64,000 bases of DNA from Mycocentrospora acerina (Eukaryota > Ascomycota > Dothideomycetes > Pleosporales): positions 186,001 through 250,000 of the forward strand of contig JAKUHH010000148.1 of NCBI GenBank assembly GCA_022701365.1, given 5' to 3'. Below the pieces are notes generated by a model. That model was not told the DNA's origin and made no database searches. It saw only the letters and a list, made by a program, of their open reading frames with translations. Shown here one piece after another: positions 54,051-64,000 of the stretch; position 1 is the stretch's first letter, and each line of letters begins with the position of its first letter. The translations under genes and the position numbers were made by a program.

Positions 54051-57050
54051 TTTTGGAGATACTACCAAGTGAAGCATGATTAGTCTAAGTCGATGAGGGA
54101 TGTTTGGGTTACAGTCGCTCACTCACTTCGCCTTTAACTGAGGCGTCTGAACGTGTGCGAGGCAAAAATTTTGACAGCCAAATATGCTCAAAAGAGCAAT
54201 CAGTACTCGTGTATCTTTGAGATATCGATCGGTCTCACCAGAAAGGGAAATCTGCGGTCGTGTGAGTCGTGCACACGTGTAACAAGATGCACCTGTTTCG
54301 ATCGTTGGAAATTGAGTGTGAAGCAGTGAGCGTGAGTGTTGGATTAGGCGATGATGGTGCATGTCAGTGCTGGGTCAACAAAAAAGGGCAGGCACACCTT
54401 GTGTCCGCCCAGAAAAACAGTGAAAGACGCTCCGACAATCTCGACTTGATTAAAGAGGCTCATGTATAGGTTCAAGAGTAATATCGCCTGGCTGCCGTGA
54501 TCACAGTACCATGTATACTTGGATGTAGTATTGCCGTTCACTCAGTGCCCTGCGAGACGAGCTGGAGGAGCCACCTTCACCTTGATATTCGAAAAGTATC
54601 GAGGAGAACGGTGGGCAAACTCATTCATACAAATCTAAAGCGATGTTCTAGAGTATAAAAGAAATTGAGTGACACTCTGAGATATCAAATTTGTGAAGGG
54701 CAAGTTTGTAATACACGATAACCTTGTTTGACAACATGAAAAGAATATACGACAAGAAGCCTTGACAACCGATTTACTCCAAAATGTTGGCACAGCAAAG
54801 GAAAAGAAGAAGTCAGAACAATATTAAAAATAGGAGGATACGGTAGATGATAGTAATGAGGAAATAGAAGAAAACTAAAGTTTAAAATATTATGCTATAG
54901 GACGCGTCGTACAATGGTAAGTAAAATGAGAGAAGCAATCAAATTTTGTTGAAAAGCTCCGAAGTTTGATGATGAAATTAGTACAAGATTATTTTTAAAT
55001 GCTCACTTCCCATGCTCTCCGCTCCGGCGCCGACAGCTACCTTGAGTTTAGCACTCGTGTCTCTACATTAGCGATGCCTGAAGACTCGTTGCAACCTACT
55101 TGTACAACGTACAACCTGGACCCAGTCACTCCGCGAACTAGTGCGTAAGGAGTAACTTACCGTGTATTCTGTTGAAACTGCCGGTATTGGTAAGCAACTC
55201 AGTGATCACGATCGCCAGGGCACACGCCATTTCGGACAGCAATCGAGCATGTTGACATGTTGGTCGGCAACCGAACGGGGAGACGTGGCGAGGTGTCGCT
55301 CAAAGAGGAATTTGGAGACGGAAAAAGCAACGGCAAGTCCGTGGTTGTCACCTGCCAGACCACGGGGGCGGGTCGGCGCCCTATTCGACGAACCGCTACA
55401 TGGCCATGACGCCAATGCGGGCTTGTCGTGATCGCCTTGTGTTCAAGACGCGTCCTTTCCTAGGCTGGAGTAGAATGATTGCGCTTTGTGCAGCTTCCCG
55501 CGGCCTGGACTGGGAGGAGTTTGGCATGCGATTGTAGAGACACGAAAGTACCGCTGTTTTAGCCTCGGGATTTAGACGAACCGCTCTTTCAATTTCCTCG
55601 GTGTTGATTTCCGAGCGGCTTGATGTTGTAGCGATCCATGCCAAGTCTGAACCCCGCTGCCGGCCCAGTTGAGACGGAGTGTATTGTCAATATGCGATGG
55701 TTGTGGGCATGCCCAGAACAGTTCAAATGCATGACTTGAGTTCTGTGTGCGGTTGGTTGATTGGGCACGAGGCACAAGTCATGAGAGTGCGGCGGTGTTT
55801 AGGCTGTACAACCTCTGCGACAAGCCTCGTGGAGCTGACGAATGACAAGCGGCAAGGCGGGACCAGCCGAGGCGGTTTTGGGACCTGATCTACTAGGCGC
55901 AAACGACCAATTACGACAAAGGGAGTCATTCCTATCTTGCAACGCACACGTCGATTAGACTTGTCGCGAAGACAGCGTACCCAGGGTTTGCATGCGAGAT
56001 TCGTATCAACGTGTGTAGCGTGCCCAGCCGCAACGGCGCATGTCGTGCTAGTTGGCAGCGCATGAGGACGTAGCCAGGGCGTAGTTGTAGGCAGGCGGAG
56101 GAAGAGGAAGAGGGAGAGACGCGAGTCAAGCGCAGTGAAACCTCTGCCAAGTGCAGGGATGCGAGCAGGGAGGTTGAGCGCAAAGCAGGCAGGAGTGGAG
56201 TTGAAACACGGCCAGCAGCCCGCATCCTCTGCTTTGGGACCGCCACCGGCAATGAGCGAGAGGGCAGCGTACTGCAGCAGGCTGTGGACTGGGAAGGATT
56301 GCAACCGGACCGAGCGACGCCCCTCCCTTCCGCAGTTCCTCGTGGGCTCTGCTGGCGCTCGCGTTTCTCTTCCGTGGCTTTGTGCGTGGGCATGAGTCGA
56401 TCAGCACAAAGAACAGACAGCCACCTTAGTGGGTGACGTGAGACACTAACAGAACCGCACTATTAGAACAGCGACATACATACCTGATGGGCCTGCCGTC
56501 CCAACTGCGCGCAGTCTAGGCAAGGTTCTGCACGGTCGCTAACGGGCGGCACGCTCTCCCCAGCACAGCTTAAGACACGACCAGGCCAGGGATTGCTCCG
56601 TGGATCAGCCTATTTCTCTTCCTGTCTGCCCTGTCCGCCCTGTCCTGCCCTGTCCGTCTCCTGGGGAGTTTTCCTGGATACAAGTCAAGCGCGGCGTCTG
56701 TACAGTTTGCACAGCACTCCTGTCCGTCCCATTGTGTCGTGTACGTGCTTGCTGGCCTGCTTTCTCGACCCTCTTTTCCCCGCATCCGTGACCAGAGAGG
56801 TGGGAAGAGCACCCAGGACGCCCGCCGCACTCGCCGAGTCGATTGGCCCTCGACGGTTTGGTAGCGTTGCCTCCCTCGTCTGCTGCCTGACAGTGCGCCA
56901 TTGCCGGCCAAGACCGACCGACTGACCTCTGCCAGGCCCTCTATTCCAACCACCGTCTGATTGCCGCGCGCCGCCATCGCGACTTCCCTCCAGCTGCCAC
57001 GCCGCCACCCACCCCGCACAACACGAGGTCGCTACATGGCATCAGCCATC
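54051..57050. other. Long intergenic region between the coiled-coil gene and Galpha
   Basis: Three kb between divergent genes, with no supported gene. 54550-55010 is strongly AT-rich; 55150-57050 is GC-richer and contains mutually overlapping open frames on both strands without domain resemblance. The last ~450 nt (CCTGTCTGCCCTGTCCGCCC and similar) are pyrimidine-rich and are likely the Galpha promoter/leader. Confidence 0.55.
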
Positions 57051-58320
57051 ATGTGTTTCGGCAGAAAACCCGTTGACCCCGAGTCGAGGAAGAATGAGGA
57101 CATTGAAAAGGACCTCCGCGCAGACCGCAAGAAGACGGAGCGCGAGGTGAAGCTCCTGCTGCTCGGTACACACAGCCCCCAATCAAGCCTGGAGACGTGC
57201 ATGTACTAACATGCCCCTGCAGGTGCTGGCGAGAGCGGCAAATCCACCGTTCTGAAGCAGATGCGCATCATCAACGCCGGCGGCTTCGGCAGAACAGAGC
57301 GCAAAGCATGGCGAGCCACCATCTTCAACAATCTCGTCTCGGCCTTCCAGACAATCTACGCCGCCATGCAGGATGACGACACCGATTTCGAGGACGAGGA
57401 CAACATTGTATGCCTGCAGCCAATTCCAACAGCCGTCCCCCCGCTAACTCCCTACAGCGCTATTCTGAGATGGTCAACGCCGCGCCAGACATTGGAACCG
57501 ACGAGCCCATGCCCGAGGAGTTTCTTACGGCCTTCAACTGCTTGTGGGCAGACAAGGGCGTACAACTCACAATTCTCAAGGGCAATCAGTACGCGCTGCA
57601 CGACAACCTAAGCTAGTCAGTGAATTACGCACGCCTGTCCCAGCTCTCGCACTGACACGCATACAGTTTCTTCCAAGACGTCGACAGACTCTTTGCAAAG
57701 GACTTCCTCCCCACCGACCAAGATATTCTGCGCACACGACTACGGACAACCGGTATTTCGGAAACCATCTTCGAGCTTGGCAACCTGACATACAAGATGG
57801 TCGATGTTGGTGGCCAGCGCTCAGAGCGGAAGAAGTGGATTCACGTGTTCGACAACGTGCAAGTAGTGCTATTTCTCGTTGCCATTAGTGGCTACGACCA
57901 CGTACTTGTCGAAGACAGGAATGGGGTGGGTTTTAATCTTAATACACTCATCTCAAAACTAACGTCACCTAGAACCAAATGCACGAAGCCCTGATGCTAT
58001 TCGAATCCATTTCCAACTCAAAGTACTTTGACCGGTCCGCCCTCATCCTCTTCCTCAACAAAATCGATCTTTTCCGCGAAAAGATAGGAGGTGGAATGAG
58101 CCGAATCAACAAGGTTTTCCCAGACTATACAGGATCAGCGACCGACGTGGAAGCAGGGCAGGAGTTTTTCGCCGCAAAGTTCCGCAACCTCGTACGGCAG
58201 CCGAAGAAAGAGGTGTACATTCACTACACCAACGCGACGGACACGGATTTGCTGAAGAAGACGATGAACTCGGTGCAAGACATGATTGTTCAACGCAACC
58301 TCAACGCCCTCATTCTATGA
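57051..58320 (+). CDS. Heterotrimeric G-protein alpha subunit (fungal group II, GNA-2/GanA type)
   Basis: Five exons, 57051-57165, 57223-57407, 57458-57615, 57667-57925 and 57973-58320, give 354 residues, the standard Galpha length. GTPase motifs are the P-loop GAGESGKS (39-46), the switch I region DILRTRLRTTGISE with the catalytic Arg, switch II DVGGQRSERKKW, NKIDLF and TNATDT (in place of the usual TCATDT). The protein starts MCFG, without Gly2 for myristoylation but with Cys2 for possible palmitoylation, and ends NLNALIL, so it lacks the pertussis-toxin-type Cys near the C-terminus. Both ends match my recollection of fungal group II Galpha subunits, whose roles are modest or redundant with groups I and III. 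An in-frame ATG 15 nt upstream (57036, MASAI) could also be used; the MCFG start is preferred by family. Confidence 0.94.
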
Positions 58321-60187
58321 TTGTCTCAATATCGCCCACCAGCGGGACAAACTTCCATTGGAATCAGGAGACGGACTATGAGATTTACTTCCGCATGATG
58401 GATTAATAAGCACCCCCGTTGGCCTCGGCGACCACACACTCCCAGATTAGCACCACGAGCACCAGGCTGAGGAAGTGTGGTTGAAGCTTTGGTTACTATG
58501 CGGCGATATGGACGAGATGACTTTGACGCCTATTTTCTCACATTATACCCCCTCCGTCCCCTACTCCCCTCCCCTCTTCGATATCCCGGATCTCTCCTCC
58601 CCTCGCCTCGGACAGTTTACGACTTAATTACTGGAAGAGATGGCTTTGGTGCCAATTGTACGAGTAGTGGAGTAGCAGTTCAGGGTGTTGGAGAATATCT
58701 GCATTGCAAGAGAGGAATTTTGCTTGTTATTTTTTTGTACTTTTAAGCGTCATCAGCGATTGGCGTACGGATAATCTTGGCTGCTTGTGTACCGCACGCT
58801 GGCGCGGTCATTTTTTTTCTTTCACCTTTCCCCTTTTCTTTTCTTTTAAACCCTTCTGGCGACAGAAGACAAGCGAAGCTGGAAAATGCAGGGAGACTGA
58901 GCAGAAGAGAGAGAATGTGTGTGTGTGCGAGTGACCAGGGAGTAAGGAACAAGCAAAAAGAACGAGAGAGGCTGCCAAAAACACACACACTATGCCTGCT
59001 TGCTTGTGTTTTTTTATATATTATATATCCATAGAATACGTTTCTGCAGGACGCAGAACCCAGCATACTTGGGCGTCCCCCCCACGCCTTTTTTTTTTCT
59101 TCTCCCCATGTGTTTATGCACACTTGCCACGTTTTTTTTCTTCCTGCCTTGTTTTCTTTTTCCTTCTCGAAGCATGCGTGGAAGACGGTGACGTTGGAAA
59201 TCTTCCCCCCCCCCTCCCCCTTTCTTTCCATGTTGAAAGATGTAACCCCAGCGGCTGTGGCGTGCGACTATCCTCCGGGAGGGCCCGTTCCACTCCCTTC
59301 TCTCACTAGTCGTCCCCCGTCCCCCCCTCTCTCTCACTAGCCGTCCATTGTTTGATCTGCGATTAGGCCCGAGTTGGTGGAGTGCTTATGCAGAGTGCAA
59401 AATGTGGCTTGCAGAGTCTATGTACGTTGTGGGGAAACTTGTCATTGGTGTTGGTGAGGAGGTGGTGTGGTGTGTGCAGTGTGGAGAGTGCGTGGCCCAG
59501 TGTGGCTATCATGTGAACGTGGATGTGAATGTGGATGTGAGCGTGGATGTGAGTGGATGTGAGTGTGGATGTGGGTACGTGGGCGAGGCTGTAGCTGAAA
59601 TGGTGGAACTGATGCTGGGGAGGGGGATGTGAGACATGGGATGTAGGGGGGTTTGAGGTGGTGAGGGTGCTTGGTGGGGATGATGCGGAGTGACGGTGAA
59701 TGGAGGGTTGGGGAGGGTGTGGTGGGTGGGAGATGCTGAGGTTGGTGTTCTTGTTGTGCGAGGGGGTTGAGGGGGGGTCTGCAGTGTTGCAGGTTAGGAG
59801 TTGATGGGTTGGTGTACAGAAGGAAGTATATACGTGTATATATATGCATACATATGTATACATACTGGCGAGAAGCCATGTGTGCCATGAAACAGCAATC
59901 CACCCGTGTTGGTGAAGAGAGGATGAACAATGTGTACAGCATACTTGAACCGCCCATCACCAACACCAACACCAACACGTGGTTCAGCACATCTGAAGCG
60001 CCCAGTGCCAACACCAACACCCCAACGTCTCCGCGAGGCGTGTTGCGGCGGCCGGGAGAGCGCCCTCGTGACCCCGCGCCATCCGCACTCGGTTAGACTC
60101 GGCGGGCGTGTGCAGCAAGGCCTGAAGTCGGCTTTGGAGCGCCGCGCCCACGCCTTCGCATCACCAAACCTGCCCCTCCAGCCGGCC
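58321..60187. other. Low-complexity intergenic region between Galpha and mS38
   Basis: 1.87 kb with no supported gene. It has several T-rich tracts on the plus strand (near 58810, 59010, 59088, 59133), a CTCTCTCAC run and the dodecamer repeat listed separately. The part 59930-60187 is in frame with mS38 but precedes the likely start ATG. Confidence 0.6.
59515..59572. repeat. Minisatellite of GAxxGTGGATGT dodecamers
   Basis: Five consecutive units (GAACGTGGATGT, GAATGTGGATGT, GAGCGTGGATGT, shortened GAGTGGATGT, GAGTGTGGATGT). It is intergenic; the plus-strand open frame across it only spells VDVNVDVSVDV-type repeats. Confidence 0.9.
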
Positions 60188-61164
60188 ATGTTCTCTCCTA
60201 CGATAGGGAGGGTCGTCCGCTCGACCGCCTCCTTCTCCGCCGCCGCGCCTGCCAGCGCCCGCAACCGCGCCGCCCTCGGCACGGCCCAGCAGCCCTTTAT
60301 CCGCCCCAACCAGCAGCGCCGCCTGTCGTCGTCCAAGCCCTCGACACCGCCCGACAACAAGAAGAAGCGCGTCGGCGAGGAGAAGCTCGAGCCGCGGGGG
60401 CTGCAGACGTCGGAGGCGAGGGCCGAGAAGCAGGCCAAGGCGGCCGACGTGTCGACGGCCAGCGAGGCGCCCACGGCCGCCTTCAACCTTCCCTACGTAC
60501 GGCCGACGGACCACCTGCACGAGGATGGTATGTTGCGTCACTCCAGGGCCTCGTGTCCACGTGCGTGCGCTGACTCAGGGCAGAGGTGAAGCTGTCGTCC
60601 TTCTTCTCGCTCCACCGCCCCATCTCCATCCAGCACTCGTGGCCCGAGCCCACGTCGACGGCCGAGTTCGACGCCCTGTTCGACAATGTCGGCCAACACA
60701 GCACCCGCGCCATACAGCGCACCAAGCGCACCCTCGACGACTTCATCGACCGCCTGACCGCAAGGGCCGATGCCGCCGAGGAGCAGGCTGCAGACGCCCA
60801 GCACGCCTCCATCGAGGTCTACCATGTCGACACGGCCATGCCCACACAGGAGAGCATCGAGAGCTGGGCCTCGCGTCTGCTCCCCTTCCGACCACCGCCG
60901 GCACCCAAGCCCTTTGATGCGCTGGCCGCCCAGCCCGCGCTGTTTGCCCAGAATGCAGAGGAAATGGCCGATGCCATCAACCAGCGCATCACCGAGGTCA
61001 TGCTGCCAGAGCGCCCGTCTTTCAGGGAGCACGTCAAGAGACGGCGGGGAGGCATGTTTTTGATCAGTGTCAAGAGGCAGAGGAAGCTGAAGATGAAGAA
61101 GCACAAGTACAAGAAGCTGATGAAGAGGACGCGGCTGTTGCGGAGGAAGCTGGATAGGCTATGA
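60188..61164 (+). CDS. Mitochondrial small ribosomal subunit protein mS38 (Cox24/AURKAIP1 domain)
   Basis: Two exons, 60188-60527 and 60584-61164 (phase 1; branch GCTGACTCAG before the acceptor), give 306 residues. The N-terminus MFSPTIGRVVRSTASFSAAA and the Arg/Ser-rich stretch after it look like a mitochondrial targeting sequence. The diagnostic part is the very basic C-terminus (MFLISVKRQRKLKMKKHKYK, then LMKRTRLLRRKLDRL), the DUF1713/AURKAIP1 domain of mS38, called Cox24 in yeast. mS38 binds the small mitoribosomal subunit near the decoding site and is needed for mitochondrial translation, including COX1 expression. The frame is open upstream to 59930, but the ATG at 60188 begins the presequence-like segment. 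Confidence 0.9.
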
Positions 61165-62150
61165 GCCGCCTCAAGGGATGCGATTTGTGTTATTGGCGAC
61201 AAAGGGTGGTTTTGCGCACTCAGCTTGCAGTGCTTACACGGCGCAAACCCCGCCCCAAGGCCCATTGTTACACGATTCGGTGAATTCGAGCATGACGAAT
61301 ACTCTCCTACTCTTTCTTCTATTCTCGGGCATTTCCTGGTGCTATTCAGTATAGAATCTTGGTTGCATGAGGCGTCTGGCTCAACGCCCGCCTTATTTTC
61401 AAATCCTAGCACGCATATCCACCAATCGCGCAATCGCACACTTGCCACATGCCTATTTTCCGTTTTTCCATTCACTGCCTAGTCTTGCGCGCATTTGATC
61501 GTAATTTCCAACGCCTTGAAGAATTTGTCCCTGTCAGTTGTGGTGGCAGGTGTCACACGACGTGAAACCATACCGCGACCGGGTACGTCACAACAAGCCG
61601 TTGTCAACCTCTGAACACCACTCTGCTACCCCGCGGCAAGGCTTTGACAGGCTTTCCCTCAGGCGTACCGAAGTCGCAGCCCGGTGATCATACGTGTGAC
61701 GTTGTACGGGAACGTCGTCCTGGGCGGGACATGCTGCCTAGCGGCGGTTATGATGTCGCTTGTAGACTTTGGAGGGGGAGTTGAGACATGTAAGTTGTTG
61801 CATTTTGATGAGAGGGCGGTAAGTGGAATGGGTATTCAATGTTGTCAAGTCATCTGGATGGAGTGGGCCATGTGTATAAGAGCTTGGTAGCCTGAGGGGT
61901 ATTCATGTCGAGTATGCCTCTCAACTTTCGCTCATCTTCCATTCCAATCTCTTTCACACCCGTCGTTACTCATTGTTAATCTCTCGTTTTCCTCTTTTTT
62001 GGCCCTTTGTCAGATTCAACGTCACTGGTCGGCATTGCATCTTTCGTTCTTCTTCTATCCACCCACACACACATTTATACACACATTGGAGCCGGACTCC
62101 CCTATATTCATCAAGCCCTAAACTTTTAACCCCACCCCCAAACAATCATC
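61165..62150. other. Intergenic region between mS38 and the secreted repeat protein
   Basis: 986 nt with no recognisable exon. The last 250 nt are pyrimidine-rich (TTCCTCTTTTTTGGCCC and CCACACACACACA), a likely promoter/leader. Open frames on both strands overlap and lack domains. Confidence 0.55.
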
Positions 62151-63796
62151 ATGCCTTCCCACTCATTCCTCTTCACGCTCTTTATCGCCCAGGCAACTGC
62201 CCGCTTCGGCCAAGAGCAAGTCCCTATCGCCGCCATCCAGAAAATCCAAGGCGGTGCCCCCGGTGCAGCTGCAACTATCGCTGGTGCGACCATTAGCGAC
62301 TTGTTGGGCGCAGCAAATGCCTGTGCAAAGGTACGCTTACACATCCACCCTCTTCTCTCCACAGCAACCTAACACGCCCTCAGCTTCAACGCGCCGACCA
62401 GATCGTGACTGACCTCGGTGGCGGCGCCGACGCCCTCGCCGCCGCCCTGGGCCTCGTTGCCGCAGAGAAAAATACCAACCCCTTTGCAGGCGGCAACGTG
62501 CAGAACGTGTGTGCAGACAAGGCACTACCTGCCACACCTGCACTGAGGGGTGTCACCCCGCTGATCGATCCCGCCGTGGACGTTGACGGCAAGGCGAAGG
62601 CACTCAGTGCGCAGTCCAAGGCTGCGCCGCTGCAGGCGGATGGGTTGAGTGTCTTTGATATTATGCAGCAGGCGGGGCTGGGAGCGTTGGTCGCTGCACA
62701 GAGTCCGAATGGAGCTGGAGGACAGGCTGGTGGTGCGAGCGGGAATGCTACCGCTGCGGCTGCTGCGGATGCAAATGGTGGGTCGGGTAATGCGAATGGC
62801 AAGGGGAACGGCAATGGCATTGGCAATGGCAATGGCAATGGCAAGGCTAATGCCAAGGGTGACGGCAATGGAAACATGAACGGCAACGCAAACGCAAACG
62901 GCAACGGAAACAGGAACGGCACCGAGAGTGCAAATGGGAACGGCAAAGGCAAAGGAAACGGCAAGGGGAATGGCAATGGCAAAGATAATACCAAGGGCGA
63001 CGGTAATGGAAACGCAAACGCAACCGGTAATGGAAACAGGAACGGCACTGAAACTGCAAATGGGAACGGCAAAGGCAAAGGAAACGGCAAGGGAAAGGGC
63101 AAGGGTAATGGAAACGCGAACGGCAATGGAAACGCGAACAGCACTCAAAATGCGAATGCAAACGGCAACGGGAACGCGGGAAGCTGTAATGTTAATCAGG
63201 CTGCTGGAGGTCAGGGCGGAAACAGTAAGTCTTTGCCATCAACAACCACTACTACAGTACTAACCTACTCCTCAGATGCCCAACAATCCACAAACTCTGG
63301 CAACTCCCAACAATCCGCAAATTCTGCCAACTCGGCCAACTCCACTAACTCGTCCTCTTCCTCATCTTCCTCCTCCACTACCACCACCGTCGCCGGCGCA
63401 GACTTCGGTTCCTGCACCCCTACCATTGTCTTCCTCGGCGGCCTCTCCTCTCGCCCCGACACAGAATTCACCTTCCAGATCGCCGACCCGCTCGCGCGCG
63501 GCGGCCAGCAAGAAGCCCTCAACCCCAACATCATCACCAACGCGCTGTGCAACCAGCTGAAGAACGTATGCAAAGCAAACGCCGCGGCAGAGACTGTCTG
63601 CCTGGACGCAAAGGCCAAGGTAGCGCAGGCCGGCACAAGGAACAAGAGCACAGCGGACCTTTGGAATGCAGCAGTGGGGTTTGCGGGCGTGGATACCACA
63701 ACAGGTGGTGTCGCAGCGACGGGATTGAATGGTGTTCCCGCCGCGGCCGCAGCGGCCAAGGCGAGGAGCATGAGGAGGGGAATTAGGGCCGTGTAG
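62151..63796 (+). CDS. Secreted Asn/Gly/Lys-rich repeat protein with a conserved-looking C-terminal domain
   Basis: Three exons, 62151-62330, 62384-63224 and 63276-63796, give 513 residues. A signal peptide is visible (HSFLFTLFIAQATA). Residues ~25-60 (IAAIQKIQGGAPGAAATIAG, then DLLGAANACAK) and the following segment form a small Ala/Gly-rich domain with Cys. A long low-complexity section (about 190-340) consists of NGNGKGKG-type repeats with two copies of a ~40-residue unit. After a Ser/Thr/Asn linker, the C-terminal domain (GSCTPTIVFLGGLSSRPDTE, FTFQIADPLARGGQQEALNP, NIITNALCNQLKNVCKANAA) has four cysteines and recurs, as I recall, in secreted fungal proteins of unknown role. N-glycosylation sequons (NGT, NAT, NST) fall in the repeats. 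No GPI signal is clear. The second intron (63225-63275) is 51 nt without an in-frame stop, so retention would keep the frame. The function is probably cell-wall or extracellular. Confidence 0.85.
62855..63107 (+). repeat. Two-copy ~130-nt coding repeat inside the secreted protein gene
   Basis: Copy one (about 62855-62990) and copy two (about 62992-63107) share the order GGYGACGGYAATGGAAAC ... GGAAACAGGAACGGCAC ... TGCAAATGGGAACGGCAAAG ... GCAAAGGAAACGGCAAGG. At protein level both spell KGDGNGN ... GNRNGTEsANGNGKGKGNGK. The surrounding DNA is a finer 6-nt (GGCAAY) repeat. Confidence 0.85.
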
Positions 63797-64000
63797 AGTG
63801 CGAAGAAGGAATGAATGTATGTATGAATGAATGGGTCTATGTCAAGGAGAAGGGGGTGAAAAAGGAAAGAAGAAGACTGGTGAGTAGAGGTGGAAGTGGA
63901 GGTGGAAATGAAAATGGGAGGTGGAAATGGAAATGAGGATGGGAGACGTGGTATGATTTTTACAACCTTCTTTCCTTGTTGCCACAAGTGTTGTTGTAGT
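63797..64000. other. 3' flank of the secreted repeat protein gene
   Basis: 204 nt to the window end; purine-rich on the plus strand, with GGAGGTGGAAATG-type short repeats (about 63890-63940). No gene is seen. Confidence 0.6.

Noticed and set aside
55162..56925. Several 80-190 codon frames on both strands upstream of Galpha
   Set aside because: They mutually overlap, have no domains and are GC-driven; more likely promoter and leader sequence.
62386..63148. Minus-strand frames spelling FPLPLPFPFA-type hydrophobic repeats
   Set aside because: They are the reverse complement of the Asn/Gly/Lys codon repeats of the secreted protein, hence an artefact.

Overview
This is a window of nuclear DNA from a filamentous ascomycete fungus. 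The evidence is short GT-AG introns (about 45-120 nt) in most genes, a NimE-type cyclin B, a fungal Edc3, a C-terminal Zn2Cys6 factor, a fungal hybrid histidine kinase, a Galpha of the MCFG type and a fungal GH31 alpha-glucosidase. Dothideomycetes (Pleosporales-like) is my best guess, from gene style only. I support 21 protein-coding genes. I found no rRNA, tRNA, CRISPR array or intact transposon. One assembly gap of 205 N lies at 15294-15498.

Layout. 1.7-8 kb: a Ybp1/DUF1760 protein and LSM3 are divergent, then cyclin B on the minus strand. 8-11.8 kb is gene-poor. 11.8-18.5 kb: a Zn2Cys6 protein, a low-complexity stretch with the gap, and a proline-rich transglutaminase-fold (Cyk3-like) protein. 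19.3-22.9 kb: EDC3 converges on a DUF1749 alpha/beta hydrolase. 22.9-25.6 kb is AT-rich with no supported gene. 25.6-33.4 kb: a secreted GH31 alpha-glucosidase and a hybrid histidine kinase with one problematic internal junction. 33.8-41.2 kb, all minus: gamma-tubulin, a GDPD phosphodiesterase, epsilon-COP and a SAM methyltransferase. 41.7-49.6 kb, all plus: spermidine synthase, NAD kinase and a flavin amine/polyamine oxidase. 49.8-54 kb, minus: a hydrophilic repeat protein and a long coiled-coil protein. 57-64 kb, plus: a Galpha subunit, mitoribosomal mS38 (Cox24) and a secreted Asn/Gly/Lys-rich repeat protein.

Most genes are single-copy housekeeping functions: mRNA decay and splicing (Lsm3, Edc3), cell cycle and cytoskeleton (cyclin B, gamma-tubulin, Cyk3-like), membrane traffic (epsilon-COP), mitochondria (mS38) and NADP/polyamine metabolism. 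Two signalling genes and two secreted proteins are interspersed. I see no secondary-metabolite cluster and no obvious new multi-gene system. The most unusual items are the 27-residue repeat carried on a duplicated symmetrical exon, the secreted repeat protein with a frame-preserving intron, the disrupted-looking histidine kinase junction, a GC-AG intron and several very small exons. Exon limits were read by eye from splice consensus, reading phase and remembered family sequence, and no transcript data were available.
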